Source: Cribrihabitans_A neustonicus (GTDB lineage Bacteria; Pseudomonadota; Alphaproteobacteria; Rhodobacterales; Rhodobacteraceae). Taken from it: a stretch of 64,000 bases of DNA. The stretch covers positions 868,001-932,000 of the forward strand of contig NZ_JBMERQ010000001.1 of NCBI RefSeq assembly GCF_048820895.1, in the 5' to 3' direction. The stretch's first letter is position 1, and every line of letters starts with the position of its first letter. The notes under the pieces are model-generated. The model did not search any database. It saw only the letters and a program-made list of their open reading frames with translations, and was not told the origin of the DNA. Positions 36,230-43,572 of this stretch are shown piece after piece. The position numbers and the translations under genes are program-made.

Positions 36230-36418
36230 TCAGGCGCCGCGGGCGTAAAGCGCGCGGGCGACCATCCACGCGGCCGGCAGGCCCAGCGCCGCACCCGCCG
36301 CTGCGGCCCCCAGGATCGCCGGGACTGTCGCAAGCCCGGCCACCAGCACCGCAATCACCCCGGCACCGGCCAGGCTGGTGCCGATCAGCGAATAGAGAAG
36401 AGAAGCAAGGCGCAGCAT
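36230..36418 (-). CDS. small two-helix membrane protein
   Basis: 62 residues, almost entirely hydrophobic, with two segments (about 7-30 and 32-52) separated by a short turn, ending MVARALYARGA. Composition is Ala/Gly/Leu-rich without motifs. ATG 36418 preceded by AGGAGACACC, which supports translation. Function unknown; convergent with the hydrolase gene. Confidence 0.7.
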   Translation of the reverse strand: MLRLASLLYSLIGTSLAGAGVIAVLVAGLATVPAILGAAAAGAALGLPAAWMVARALYARGA

Positions 36419-36529
36419 CGGTGTCTCCTATGGTCTGCCATCATAGCTCTGCCCTGTCCTACGCCGCCCAGCACGGCCCGGCGTTGATCAGGATCAGATT
36501 GCGCGCCCTGGTTCCGCCTGCCCCCTCCG

Positions 36530-37558
36530 TCAGCGCGTGTACATTTGTTTCTTGAACGCCCGGGTGCGCTTTGTCGCGGCCGCGCTGCCGTCGTGATAGG
36601 TGCCGAACCACTTGTCGAAGGGGATCTCGGAGGTGCCGTAGTTGCACTCGAAATAACGGTGGTGCAGCTGGTGGAAGAAGTCCCCCGCCTTGGCCGCCTC
36701 CCGATCGCATGCGATCACCCGCTCGAATCCGGAGTGCGACAGCACCGGGCTCACCTGCTGGAACATGGCGTGGAACAGCAGGTGCAGCGGGTGCGACGGC
36801 ACGGCGAGGTGGACGAAATAGGTGGTGAAGTAGAGCAGGTTCTCGAACCAGTGGTTGGAAATGCCGGACCAGGGGCCCGTGTTGACATTCCGGTGATGCA
36901 CCGCGTGGACATGGCGGTAGAGCCGCGGGTGATGTTCCAGCCGGTGCACCCAGTAGAAATGCAGCCCCGACCACATCGGGATCAGCAGCAGCCACAGGAT
37001 TGCCCAGACCGGCGCTTCGGAAAAGGTGATGACAGGCGCCCAGCCGTTGGCCATCGCCCAGAATATCCCCCATTGGTAGACAGTGGCGACGGTGATAGCG
37101 CTGCCCAGGGTCCACCAGATGTTGTCGAGCACCTGGTTGCGGAAGGCGAAGGTGCCGTTGCCGCGGGAGAGCTCGCGGGCGTCGAACTTCTTGCGCGTCC
37201 CCTGCCCCTTGCGGATGTAGAGCCACCAGTGCAGCCCGCCCGCCACCAGCACCTGCGGCAGCAGGTTCGTCAGCCAGACGCGCAGCATCCAGCCGGGGCG
37301 GAAGCTGGTCATCTCTGCCAAAGGCGGCAGCAGCCAGAAATAGAGCGCCACAGCCAGCAGAAAGGTCACGGTGAGCGCGGTGATCTCTGCCCAGGCACTC
37401 CGGTACCAGGCCAGCACTGCACGCGGCCGGGGCGGCCAGGAAAACAGCGGGTTGAGCGGAACCGGGCCGTCGGGGCGGTAGTTCCAGCGCTGGCTTTCGG
37501 GGTCCAGGGCGCTGGCGGCCACGGTCTCGGTCATCGGGGTCATTCCGGGCGCGGTCAT
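36530..37558 (-). CDS. fatty acid hydroxylase / sterol desaturase family protein
   Basis: 342 residues with about four membrane helices and the di-iron histidine clusters: HFYWVHRLEHH (about 183-193), HAVHHRNVN (about 199-207) and FHQLHHRYFECNYG (about 293-306). Family members are membrane di-iron oxygenases that hydroxylate or desaturate lipids. No sterol-pathway neighbours, so a bacterial lipid such as a fatty acyl chain is more likely. ATG 37558, with internal ATG alternatives at residues 6 and 9. Followed upstream by the class II aldolase gene on the same strand. Confidence 0.92.
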   Translation of the reverse strand: MTAPGMTPMTETVAASALDPESQRWNYRPDGPVPLNPLFSWPPRPRAVLAWYRSAWAEITALTVTFLLAVALYFWLLPPLAEMTSFRPGWMLRVWLTNLLPQVLVAGGLHWWLYIRKGQGTRKKFDARELSRGNGTFAFRNQVLDNIWWTLGSAITVATVYQWGIFWAMANGWAPVITFSEAPVWAILWLLLIPMWSGLHFYWVHRLEHHPRLYRHVHAVHHRNVNTGPWSGISNHWFENLLYFTTYFVHLAVPSHPLHLLFHAMFQQVSPVLSHSGFERVIACDREAAKAGDFFHQLHHRYFECNYGTSEIPFDKWFGTYHDGSAAATKRTRAFKKQMYTR

Positions 37559-37593
37559 GGGGGTGCCTCCGGGCTGCGGTTTCCGTCGGGGTG

Positions 37594-38352
37594 TCAGGTA
37601 GCGTAAGCCGAGCCTTCCTCGTCGAGGATGGCTTTCAGCTCGGCGAGGTGGCGTTCAGCCTGGCTCGGGTACTCTTCCAGCTCGCGGGCGGTCTTCTCGG
37701 CGATTTCATCGCTCAGCACCCGCAGCCTCTGCCCGGTCTGCAGGGCCCGGATATAGGTCTCCGCCGCGCGCTCGAAGTAGTAGAGGCGGTTGAAGGTGTC
37801 GGCCACATCGGCGCCGAGGACCAGCACGCCGTGGTTTCCCATGATCATCACCTTCTTCCGCGGATCCGACAGCAGAGCGGCGCAGCGTTCGCCCTCGCTT
37901 TCGAAGGCAAGCCCGCCATAGCCCTCGTCCACCACATGACGGTTGTAGAATGTAGCGGTGTTCTGGTCGATCGGCGGCAGGGAGCTGTCGGCGAGGCAGG
38001 CCAGGACGGTGGCGTGGATCGAATGCACGTGCATCACGCAGCGCGCATGCGGGCAGAGCCGGTGCAGCGCGCCGTGCAGCCCCCAGGCGGTGGGATCGGG
38101 GGCGTCGGGCCGGTCCATCGTGGAGGGGTCATTGGCATCGAGCAGCAGGAGGTCCGATGCCTTCACCCGGGCAAAATGCACCTGGTTCGGATTCATCAGG
38201 AAACGGCTGCCGTCGTCGCTCACCGCGAGGCTGAAGTGGTTGGCGACGCCTTCGTGCATATTGAGCCGCGCGGTCCAGCGGAACGCGGCGGCCAGGTCGA
38301 CGCGCGCGGTCCAGTGGGTGAGGTTCTCGCGGGGCGCGGGTTGCAGGTTCAT
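37594..38352 (-). CDS. class II aldolase/adducin family protein
   Basis: 252 residues. Zinc-binding histidines in CVMHVHSIHATVLA (about 105-118) and MIMGNHGVLVLG (about 172-183) place it with class II aldolases such as L-fuculose-phosphate aldolase. It probably cleaves or decarboxylates a sugar-derived or hydroxy-acid substrate; which one is not decidable. I prefer ATG 38352, with GGAG 6 nt upstream; ATG 38364 adds four residues. Only about 35 bp separate it from the hydroxylase gene, and it is divergent from a LysR gene that may control it. Confidence 0.88.
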   Translation of the reverse strand: MNLQPAPRENLTHWTARVDLAAAFRWTARLNMHEGVANHFSLAVSDDGSRFLMNPNQVHFARVKASDLLLLDANDPSTMDRPDAPDPTAWGLHGALHRLCPHARCVMHVHSIHATVLACLADSSLPPIDQNTATFYNRHVVDEGYGGLAFESEGERCAALLSDPRKKVMIMGNHGVLVLGADVADTFNRLYYFERAAETYIRALQTGQRLRVLSDEIAEKTARELEEYPSQAERHLAELKAILDEEGSAYAT

Positions 38353-38424
38353 CGGGGTCTCCATCGCTGTTTCCCAAGGGATGCCAGCGCGCCCAGGGGC
38401 TGACAAACGATGGATTCCGCGCTA

Positions 38425-38457
38425 ATGCATCAGAAAAGCTTATGCATGGATCATGCA
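38425..38457. promoter_or_regulatory. ATGCAT repeats between aldolase and LysR genes
   Basis: ATGCAT at 38425-38430 and 38442-38447, then ATGCA at 38453-38457, in the divergent intergenic region. Repeated short palindromes here could be the LysR binding site (inference). If so, the LysR start is downstream, at 38461. Confidence 0.4.
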
Positions 38458-38460
38458 CCG

Positions 38461-39336
38461 ATGCCCGCGCCCTCCCTGCCTCCGCTGACCTGGCTGCGCG
38501 CCTTCGAGGCAAGCGCGCGGCATCTGTCGTTTACCCGCGCGGCGGCCGAGTTGAACCTCACCCAGCCCGCGATCAGCCAGCATGTGCGCAGCCTGGAAAA
38601 TTTCCTCGGCCGGGAACTGTTTGTGCGCAAGACCCGGGCGCTGGACCTGACCGAGGCGGGTGCGAACTACCTGCCGGTGGTGCGCGAGGCTTTCGACCTG
38701 ATCGCGGCCGGCACCCGCGCCTTTACCGGCGGCGACCAGGGTCGGCATCTGGTGTTGCAGTGCAATATGGCGTTTTCGGTGTTTTGGCTGGCGCCGCGTC
38801 TGCAGCGGCTTTATGCGCGGTTTCCCTGGCTGGTGCTGAATATCGTGACGCCGATCTGGGACCCGGAGCGCCATGCGGCCAATGCCGGGACCGAGATCCG
38901 CTTTGGCCGCCCCAACGACATGTCGCCAACGGCAGTACGTCTGACGCGGAACCGCTTCTACCCGGTCTGCGCCCCCGGCTATCAGGGCGGGAGGGTCGAT
39001 TTTTCTTCGGCCACTTTGCTGGATTGTGCTGGAGTCACGGGGTCTTGGGGGGCGTGGTTTAAGTCACAGGGACTGGCGTTTACGCGCGGTGATGAGGTGA
39101 ACCTCGGCTCCACCTATGTGATCGCGATGACCGCGGCGCTGCATGGTGCAGGCGTTGCGATGTCGCATGACACGCTTGCGGCGGGACTCCTGGCGGGCGG
39201 CCAGCTGGTGCGTGCAGGGGAACACTCGGCGGAACTCTTGGAAAACTACTTCCTGCTGCCACCGCCCAGCCATGCCAGTACCCCGGCCTCGCGGGCGTTT
39301 CTGGAATGGCTGGGGGAAGAGCTGCCGCAAGCGTAA
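38461..39336 (+). CDS. LysR family transcriptional regulator (GcvA-like)
   Basis: About 291 residues. N-terminal winged HTH with LRAFEASARHLSFTRAAAELNLTQPAISQHVRSLE, followed by a periplasmic-binding-like effector domain (about 90-285). The PPLTWLRAFEA opening is typical of the GcvA/amino-acid branch. ATG 38461 fits that opening and leaves room for an operator; ATG 38446 and 38410 are alternatives. Divergent from the class II aldolase gene, its likely target. Confidence 0.9.
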   Translation: MPAPSLPPLTWLRAFEASARHLSFTRAAAELNLTQPAISQHVRSLENFLGRELFVRKTRALDLTEAGANYLPVVREAFDLIAAGTRAFTGGDQGRHLVLQCNMAFSVFWLAPRLQRLYARFPWLVLNIVTPIWDPERHAANAGTEIRFGRPNDMSPTAVRLTRNRFYPVCAPGYQGGRVDFSSATLLDCAGVTGSWGAWFKSQGLAFTRGDEVNLGSTYVIAMTAALHGAGVAMSHDTLAAGLLAGGQLVRAGEHSAELLENYFLLPPPSHASTPASRAFLEWLGEELPQA

Positions 39337-39693
39337 CTCACAGCGGGGAACGGGGCTGAGCTGGCGGAACCAGGGACTGCCTGCGTGTGTGGGAGATCAG
39401 GCCCGCACAGACACTTGCTGTCTGCCGAGCCCGGCCAAGTGGCGGGCAGCGCCGGAGCCCCTCCCCGTCAACCCAGCGTTTTGCCTTAGGTATGACAGCG
39501 GGCACTTCGCTTTCATTGTTCTGCCCCTGCAACCGCAACGCCGCCGCTCCCACCCAGACGGCCGATGCGCTTCAAGGACTGCGCATTCTGTCAATGAGAA
39601 GGCCGGGCGCAGTCTCCAGCAAGCAAACTGCAATCTGGGCAGTTTCAAAATTTCCCAGCAAGACCCTCAGGAAGTGCGCATTGCGCCCAACCC
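39337..39693. other. intergenic region upstream of the queC promoter
   Basis: About 360 bp with no gene I can support. One weak hairpin (CTGGG...CCCAG near 39636-39659, loop rich in A and T) might terminate the LysR transcript. Open frames crossing it lack ribosome binding sites. Confidence 0.4.
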
Positions 39694-39722
39694 TTGCGCG
39701 CTTGGACCCGCGGCGCTATACG
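39694..39722 (+). promoter_or_regulatory. predicted sigma-70 promoter of queCDEF
   Basis: TTGCGC (39694-39699), 17-bp spacer, TATACG (39717-39722). The expected start, about 6-7 nt downstream, falls at 39728-39729, the first base of the preQ1 aptamer. The coincidence supports both calls. Confidence 0.55.
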
Positions 39723-39728
39723 CGCAGA

Positions 39729-39763
39729 ACCGGTCGCAGCCTACCCGGTCACCAAAACAAGGG
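39729..39763 (+). ncRNA. preQ1-I riboswitch controlling queC
   Basis: P1 stem ACCGG/CCGGT (39729-39733 with 39745-39749), loop TCGCAGCCTAC, and tail CACCAAAACAAGGG. The Thermoanaerobacter tengcongensis preQ1-I aptamer, as I recall it, has GGTCGCAG, an AAC loop end, CCCAG and the tail AACAAAACAAGGG, nearly the same. AAGGG is also the queC Shine-Dalgarno site, ending 7 nt before the ATG, so ligand binding should hide it and block translation. queC makes preQ0, the precursor of the ligand preQ1. Confidence 0.9.
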
Positions 39764-39770
39764 TTCGAAA

Positions 39771-40472
39771 ATGAAAACTATCGTTATCTGCTCGGGCGGG
39801 CTCGATTCCGTGTCGCTCGCGCACATGGTTGCTGAAGAACAGCAGCTCACCCGTCTTGTCTCCTTCGACTACGGCCAGCGCCACAGGAAGGAACTCGACT
39901 TTGCCGCCGCCGCAGCTGAACGGCTGGGCGTGCCGCATGACATCATCAACATGCGCAACATCGGCGCCGCGCTTTCGGGCTCTGCGCTGACCGATGACAT
40001 TGACGTGCCGGACGGTCACTACGAGGAAGAGACCATGAAGGTCACCGTGGTGCCGAACCGCAATGCCATCATGCTGACCATCGCCTACGGCATCGCTGCC
40101 GCCAACGGGGACGAGGCCGTAGCGGCAGCAGTGCATGGCGGCGACCACTTCATCTACCCCGACTGCCGCCCGGCCTTTACCGAGGCGTTTGACGCGATGC
40201 AGCGCGCCGCGCTGGACGGCTACGCCGACGTGCGGCTCTACACGCCCTTCGTGCACCGCTCCAAGGCAGACATCGTGACCGCGGGCGCCAAGCACGGCAC
40301 CCCGTTTGCGGAGACCTGGTCCTGCTACAAGGGCGGCGAGAAGCACTGCGGCCGCTGCGGCACCTGTGTGGAGCGGCGCGAAGCGTTCCACTTGGCGGGT
40401 GTCGAGGATCCGACAGACTATGCAGACCCCGATTTCTGGCAGAAGGCTGTTGCCGGTAAGGACGGTGGCTGA
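39771..40472 (+). CDS. queC: 7-cyano-7-deazaguanine synthase
   Basis: 233 residues. Makes preQ0 from 7-carboxy-7-deazaguanine, ammonia and ATP in queuosine synthesis. ATP-pyrophosphatase loop CSGGLDSVS (7-15), and the zinc site of four cysteines in SCYKGGEKHCGRCGTC near 184-199. ATG 39771 follows AAGGG, which belongs to the preQ1 aptamer. The TGA overlaps the queD ATG by one base. First gene of the queCDEF operon. Confidence 0.97.
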   Translation: MKTIVICSGGLDSVSLAHMVAEEQQLTRLVSFDYGQRHRKELDFAAAAAERLGVPHDIINMRNIGAALSGSALTDDIDVPDGHYEEETMKVTVVPNRNAIMLTIAYGIAAANGDEAVAAAVHGGDHFIYPDCRPAFTEAFDAMQRAALDGYADVRLYTPFVHRSKADIVTAGAKHGTPFAETWSCYKGGEKHCGRCGTCVERREAFHLAGVEDPTDYADPDFWQKAVAGKDGG

Positions 40473-40837
40473 TGTACCGGATCACAAAGGAGTTCCACTT
40501 CTCCGCTTCGCACCAGCTGTCGCATCTGCCGCCGGAGCACCAATGCGCGCGGCTGCACGGGCACAATTACGTGGTGGTGGTGGAGCTGGCGGCGCAAGCG
40601 CTGAACCGGGATGGCTTCGTGCGTGACTATCACGAGCTGAAGCCTCTCAAGTCCTATATCGACGAGTGTTTCGACCACCGGCATCTGAACGACGTCCTGG
40701 ACGGGCCGTCGACGGCCGAGAACATGGCCAAGCACTTCTACGACTGGTGCCGCGCGCGCTGGCCCGAAGTGGCGGCAGTAAAGGTCTCGGAAACGCCGAA
40801 GACATGGGCGGAATACCGGCCGGAGATCGGGCCATGA
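40472..40837 (+). CDS. queD: 6-carboxytetrahydropterin synthase
   Basis: 121 residues. Converts dihydroneopterin triphosphate to 6-carboxy-5,6,7,8-tetrahydropterin. Zinc histidines: His14 in FSASHQL and His29/His31 in RLHGHNY; catalytic Cys25; the CFDHRHLND and STAENMA blocks complete the family pattern. Start overlaps the queC stop (TGATG), and its stop overlaps the queE start (ATGA). The GTP cyclohydrolase that supplies its substrate is not in the window. Confidence 0.96.
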   Translation: MYRITKEFHFSASHQLSHLPPEHQCARLHGHNYVVVVELAAQALNRDGFVRDYHELKPLKSYIDECFDHRHLNDVLDGPSTAENMAKHFYDWCRARWPEVAAVKVSETPKTWAEYRPEIGP

Positions 40838-41541
40838 CCCTTCGTATCGCAGAAATTTTCGGCCCCACGATCCAGGGCGAAGGCGCGCTGATCGGCGAGC
40901 CCACGGTGTTCGTGCGCGCGGGCGGCTGCGATTACCGCTGTTCCTGGTGCGACAGCATGCACGCGGTCGACAGCGCCTACCGCCACGACTGGGCGCCGAT
41001 GAGCGCGGAAGAGGTAATGGATGAGGTGCGCCGCCTGTCGGGCGGCCGGCCGCTCACCGTGTCGATCTCCGGCGGCAACCCGGCGATCCAGGACTTCGGT
41101 GCCCTGATCGCGCTCGGCAAGGCCGAGGGCTACCGCTTTGCCTGCGAAACGCAAGGCTCGCTGGCGCAGCCATGGTTTGCGGAGCTGGACACGCTGGTCC
41201 TCAGCCCCAAGCCGCCCTCCAGCGGCGAGAAGACCGACTGGCACAAGTTCACCCGTTGCCTGCACATGGCCGAGGGCTGCGGCCAGGTGGTGATTAAGAT
41301 CGTGGTGTTCGACGGCACCGACTACAATTGGGCCAAAGACGCGGCCGAGCGCCACCCCGGCCTGCCGCTTTACCTGCAGCCGGGCAATCCGGACGTGGAC
41401 CCGGAACAGCCGGTGGACCTGCAGCAAGCCACCGACCGGCTGCTGTGGCTGATCGAAAAAGTGACCGGCGACGGCTGGTTTGCCCCGCGTGTCCTGCCCC
41501 AGCTGCACGTGCTGGTCTGGGGCAACAAGCGCGGTGTGTGA
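40834..41541 (+). CDS. queE: 7-carboxy-7-deazaguanine synthase
   Basis: 235-residue radical SAM enzyme. The [4Fe-4S] cysteines are Cys32, Cys36 and Cys39 in GGCDYRCSWCD (spacing CX3CX2C). FGPTIQGEGALIG (9-21) and SISGGNPAIQ are the other hallmarks. Contracts the pterin ring of QueD's product to 7-carboxy-7-deazaguanine for QueC. Start ATG overlaps the queD stop by 4 nt. Confidence 0.95.
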   Translation: MTLRIAEIFGPTIQGEGALIGEPTVFVRAGGCDYRCSWCDSMHAVDSAYRHDWAPMSAEEVMDEVRRLSGGRPLTVSISGGNPAIQDFGALIALGKAEGYRFACETQGSLAQPWFAELDTLVLSPKPPSSGEKTDWHKFTRCLHMAEGCGQVVIKIVVFDGTDYNWAKDAAERHPGLPLYLQPGNPDVDPEQPVDLQQATDRLLWLIEKVTGDGWFAPRVLPQLHVLVWGNKRGV

Positions 41542-41556
41542 AAGGAAAAACCTGAC

Positions 41557-42021
41557 ATGACTGACGACATCTATAGCAACCTGAAGCAGCTGGGCGGCGC
41601 CACCGTATTGCCCAACAGCCCGGAAGAGGCCGAGCTGGAGCGGGTTCAGAACCCGCAGGCAGATGTGGCCTACAACGTGCGCTTTACCGCGCCGGAGTTC
41701 ACCTCGCTTTGCCCGATGACCGGCCAGCCGGACTTTGCCCATCTGGTGATCGACTACGTGCCCGGCAAATGGCTGGTTGAGAGCAAGTCGCTGAAGCTGT
41801 ATCTCACCTCCTTTCGCAACCACGGCGCCTTTCACGAAGATTGCACGGTATCGATCGCGCGCCGCCTGGCGGATTTCCTGGAGCCGCAGTGGCTCAGGAT
41901 CGGCGGCTACTGGTATCCGCGCGGCGGCATCCCGATCGACGTGTTCTGGCAGACCGGTCCCCTGCCCGAGGGCGTCTGGATCCCGGATCAGGGCGTGCCC
42001 CCCTACCGCGGCCGCGGGTAG
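41557..42021 (+). CDS. queF: NADPH-dependent preQ0 reductase
   Basis: 154 residues, the short (type I, YkvM-like) form. Reduces the nitrile of preQ0 to the aminomethyl of preQ1. Catalytic Cys52 in FTSLCPMTGQPDFA and the NADPH motif ESKSLKLYLTSFRNHGAFHE (about 73-92). ATG follows AAAGGAAAAACCTGAC, 15 nt after queE. Its product preQ1 is the predicted ligand of the riboswitch at the front of the operon, closing a feedback loop. Confidence 0.96.
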   Translation: MTDDIYSNLKQLGGATVLPNSPEEAELERVQNPQADVAYNVRFTAPEFTSLCPMTGQPDFAHLVIDYVPGKWLVESKSLKLYLTSFRNHGAFHEDCTVSIARRLADFLEPQWLRIGGYWYPRGGIPIDVFWQTGPLPEGVWIPDQGVPPYRGRG

Positions 42022-42025
42022 CCGG

Positions 42026-42094
42026 TATCCGGCGCGAGATCGGGCCCGGAAATCCCGTGATTTCCGGGCCGTATTGCTTGGGAATACGGTTGCC
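42026..42094. repeat. palindromic intergenic repeat, CGTGATTTC family, full copy 4
   Basis: CCGGCGCG, then the perfect 12-bp hairpin GGCCCGGAAATC-CCGT-GATTTCCGGGCC (42043-42070), then a second hairpin CGTATT-GCTTGGG-AATACG and GTTGCC. It aligns with 30181-30251. It lies between queF and tRNA-Leu and may end the que transcript. Confidence 0.65.
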
Positions 42095-42132
42095 GGTCAT
42101 GGGATTTCGATACCAGGGTGCCTTGCCGGGGG

Positions 42133-42217
42133 TGGTACGGGCGGCGGGACTCGAACCCGCACGGCCTAAGGCCTAGGGATTTTAAGTCCCTTGTGTCTAC
42201 CATTCCACCACGCCCGC
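42133..42217 (-). tRNA. tRNA-Leu (anticodon UAA)
   Basis: 85 nt including an encoded CCA. Acceptor GCGGGCG pairs with CGCCCGU plus discriminator A; anticodon stem AGGGA/TCCCT with loop CTTAAAA gives anticodon TAA; long variable arm (AGGCCTTAGGCC) typical of class II tRNA; T-loop GGTTCGAGTCC. Reads the rare leucine codon UUA. Confidence 0.97.
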
Positions 42218-42313
42218 ACGCAGCTGGGCTGCACGCCTTGGTCTAGCGGCATGGCCCGCTGGGGACAATCTATATTCAACCCGGTGCGGCTGATTTTCCC
42301 GGTTGCCGGTCGC

Positions 42314-42910
42314 TCAGAGGGCGCGTTCGGGTATGGCCCCTGACACCGGCGCCAGCGGACCGCCCGGAGCGGCAAGACTGCGTTCGGGAAGCCAGGGGTT
42401 CAGCAACAGTGCTGCGGCCAGCGCCGCTCGCGCCTCCTCGATATGCGATAGGGCGTAGAGCGATAGCGCCCGGCCGCTCAGCGCTGCCACATGGCGCGGG
42501 GACAGTGCCAAAGCATGGTCGAGATCGTTCAGCGCCGACGCGAAATCGCGGCGCAGGTAGTGCACGAAGGCGCGCTGGTTGTAGCCCTCGGCATACTCAG
42601 GGCAGTAGGCGATCAGCGCGTCGAAATCCGCAAGCGCCCCCAGGAGGTCCAAGCCTGCGCGCCGGACCATTCCACGGTCGAGGATCTCCTGCGCCCGCGC
42701 ATCAGGCGCATCGGCCCAGTATTGCCACATGCGGTTGGAGATCAGGCGTGCTTCCCGCTCGCTGGGCGCTGCCTGAACTTCGGCCAGGAGCTGCTCCAAT
42801 GCGTCCGAGTGGTCGGGCGCGGGCGGGCAGCTTGCCGCGGCGCTGACGGGCAAGGCAGCAGCCAGAAGCAGGGCGGGGAAGCGGGAGCATGCAACAGAAA
42901 TACCAGACAT
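42314..42910 (-). CDS. secreted tetratricopeptide-repeat protein
   Basis: 198 residues. Signal peptide (MSGISVACSRFPALLLAAAL, cleavage near AAA-SC around 26), then at least two TPR-like helix pairs: ADFDALIAYCPEYAEGYNQRAFVHYLRRDFASALNDLDHALALSPRHVAALSGRA. So probably a periplasmic or lipoprotein-like scaffold; the cysteine right after the signal could be a lipobox variant (AAASC), not a clear one. Function unknown. Stands alone between tRNA-Leu and putR. Confidence 0.82.
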   Translation of the reverse strand: MSGISVACSRFPALLLAAALPVSAAASCPPAPDHSDALEQLLAEVQAAPSEREARLISNRMWQYWADAPDARAQEILDRGMVRRAGLDLLGALADFDALIAYCPEYAEGYNQRAFVHYLRRDFASALNDLDHALALSPRHVAALSGRALSLYALSHIEEARAALAAALLLNPWLPERSLAAPGGPLAPVSGAIPERAL

Positions 42911-42977
42911 GCCCTTAATGCTGGCGCAGTTGCCGCCGGGATCAAGTTCGGGTCAGCCCCCTGCCCCGTGAGGCAGC

Positions 42978-43460
42978 TCACAGCGGACCGGGCGCTGCCT
43001 CCTCCTTCACCGCCTGCATCGCCACATAGGTGGAGGTCGAGGAGACGTGCGGCAGCGAGGAAATCTTCTCGCCAAGCACCGCACGGTAGTCGCTCATGGA
43101 GCGGGTGCGCACCTTCAGCAGGTAATCGAAATGCGAGGCCAGCATGTGCGCCTGCTCGATCTCGGGCACCCGGATCACCGCGGCGTTGAACTTCGCGAGT
43201 GCCGCCTCGCGGGTATCGTCCAGCTTCACCTCGACAAAGGCCACGTGGTCGAGCCCCAGCCGGATCGGGTCCACCAGGGCGCGGTAGCCGGTGATGATGC
43301 CGCCGGTTTCCAGACGTTTCAGCCGGGTCTGGGTCGGCGATTTCGACAGGCCGATGCGGCGCGCGAGATCGGCGATGGAGATACGGCCGTCCTCGGCCAG
43401 GACGTTCAGAATCGCCCGGTCGAACCGGTCCAGATCGGAGAAGTTCATTTGACCCGTCAT
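42978..43460 (-). CDS. putR: Lrp/AsnC family regulator, probable PutR
   Basis: 160 residues. N-terminal HTH (LAEDGRISIADLARRIGLSKSPTQTRLKRLE) and a C-terminal RAM effector domain. Divergent from putA across 112 bp, and the HTH matches the PutR type that activates putA in response to proline. ATG 43460, with ATG 43448 as an alternative. The dyad at 43499-43521 between the two genes is its likely site. Confidence 0.9.
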   Translation of the reverse strand: MTGQMNFSDLDRFDRAILNVLAEDGRISIADLARRIGLSKSPTQTRLKRLETGGIITGYRALVDPIRLGLDHVAFVEVKLDDTREAALAKFNAAVIRVPEIEQAHMLASHFDYLLKVRTRSMSDYRAVLGEKISSLPHVSSTSTYVAMQAVKEEAAPGPL

Positions 43461-43498
43461 GTCGCCCCACTTTCTTCAATCGTACTGTACTTGCCACA

Positions 43499-43521
43499 TC
43501 TTCGGGCGGTTGTCCCGAAGA
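43499..43521. promoter_or_regulatory. inverted repeat in the putR-putA intergenic region
   Basis: TCTTCGGG-N7-CCCGAAGA, a perfect 8-bp dyad placed 38 bp from the putR start and 51 bp from the putA start. Probably bound by the AsnC-type regulator; it could also be a hairpin in the putA leader. Confidence 0.5.
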
Positions 43522-43572
43522 ATTGGGTGTAATCTGGTTATCAGACTTCTTCGTCCAGCGGAGCACGAGCAC

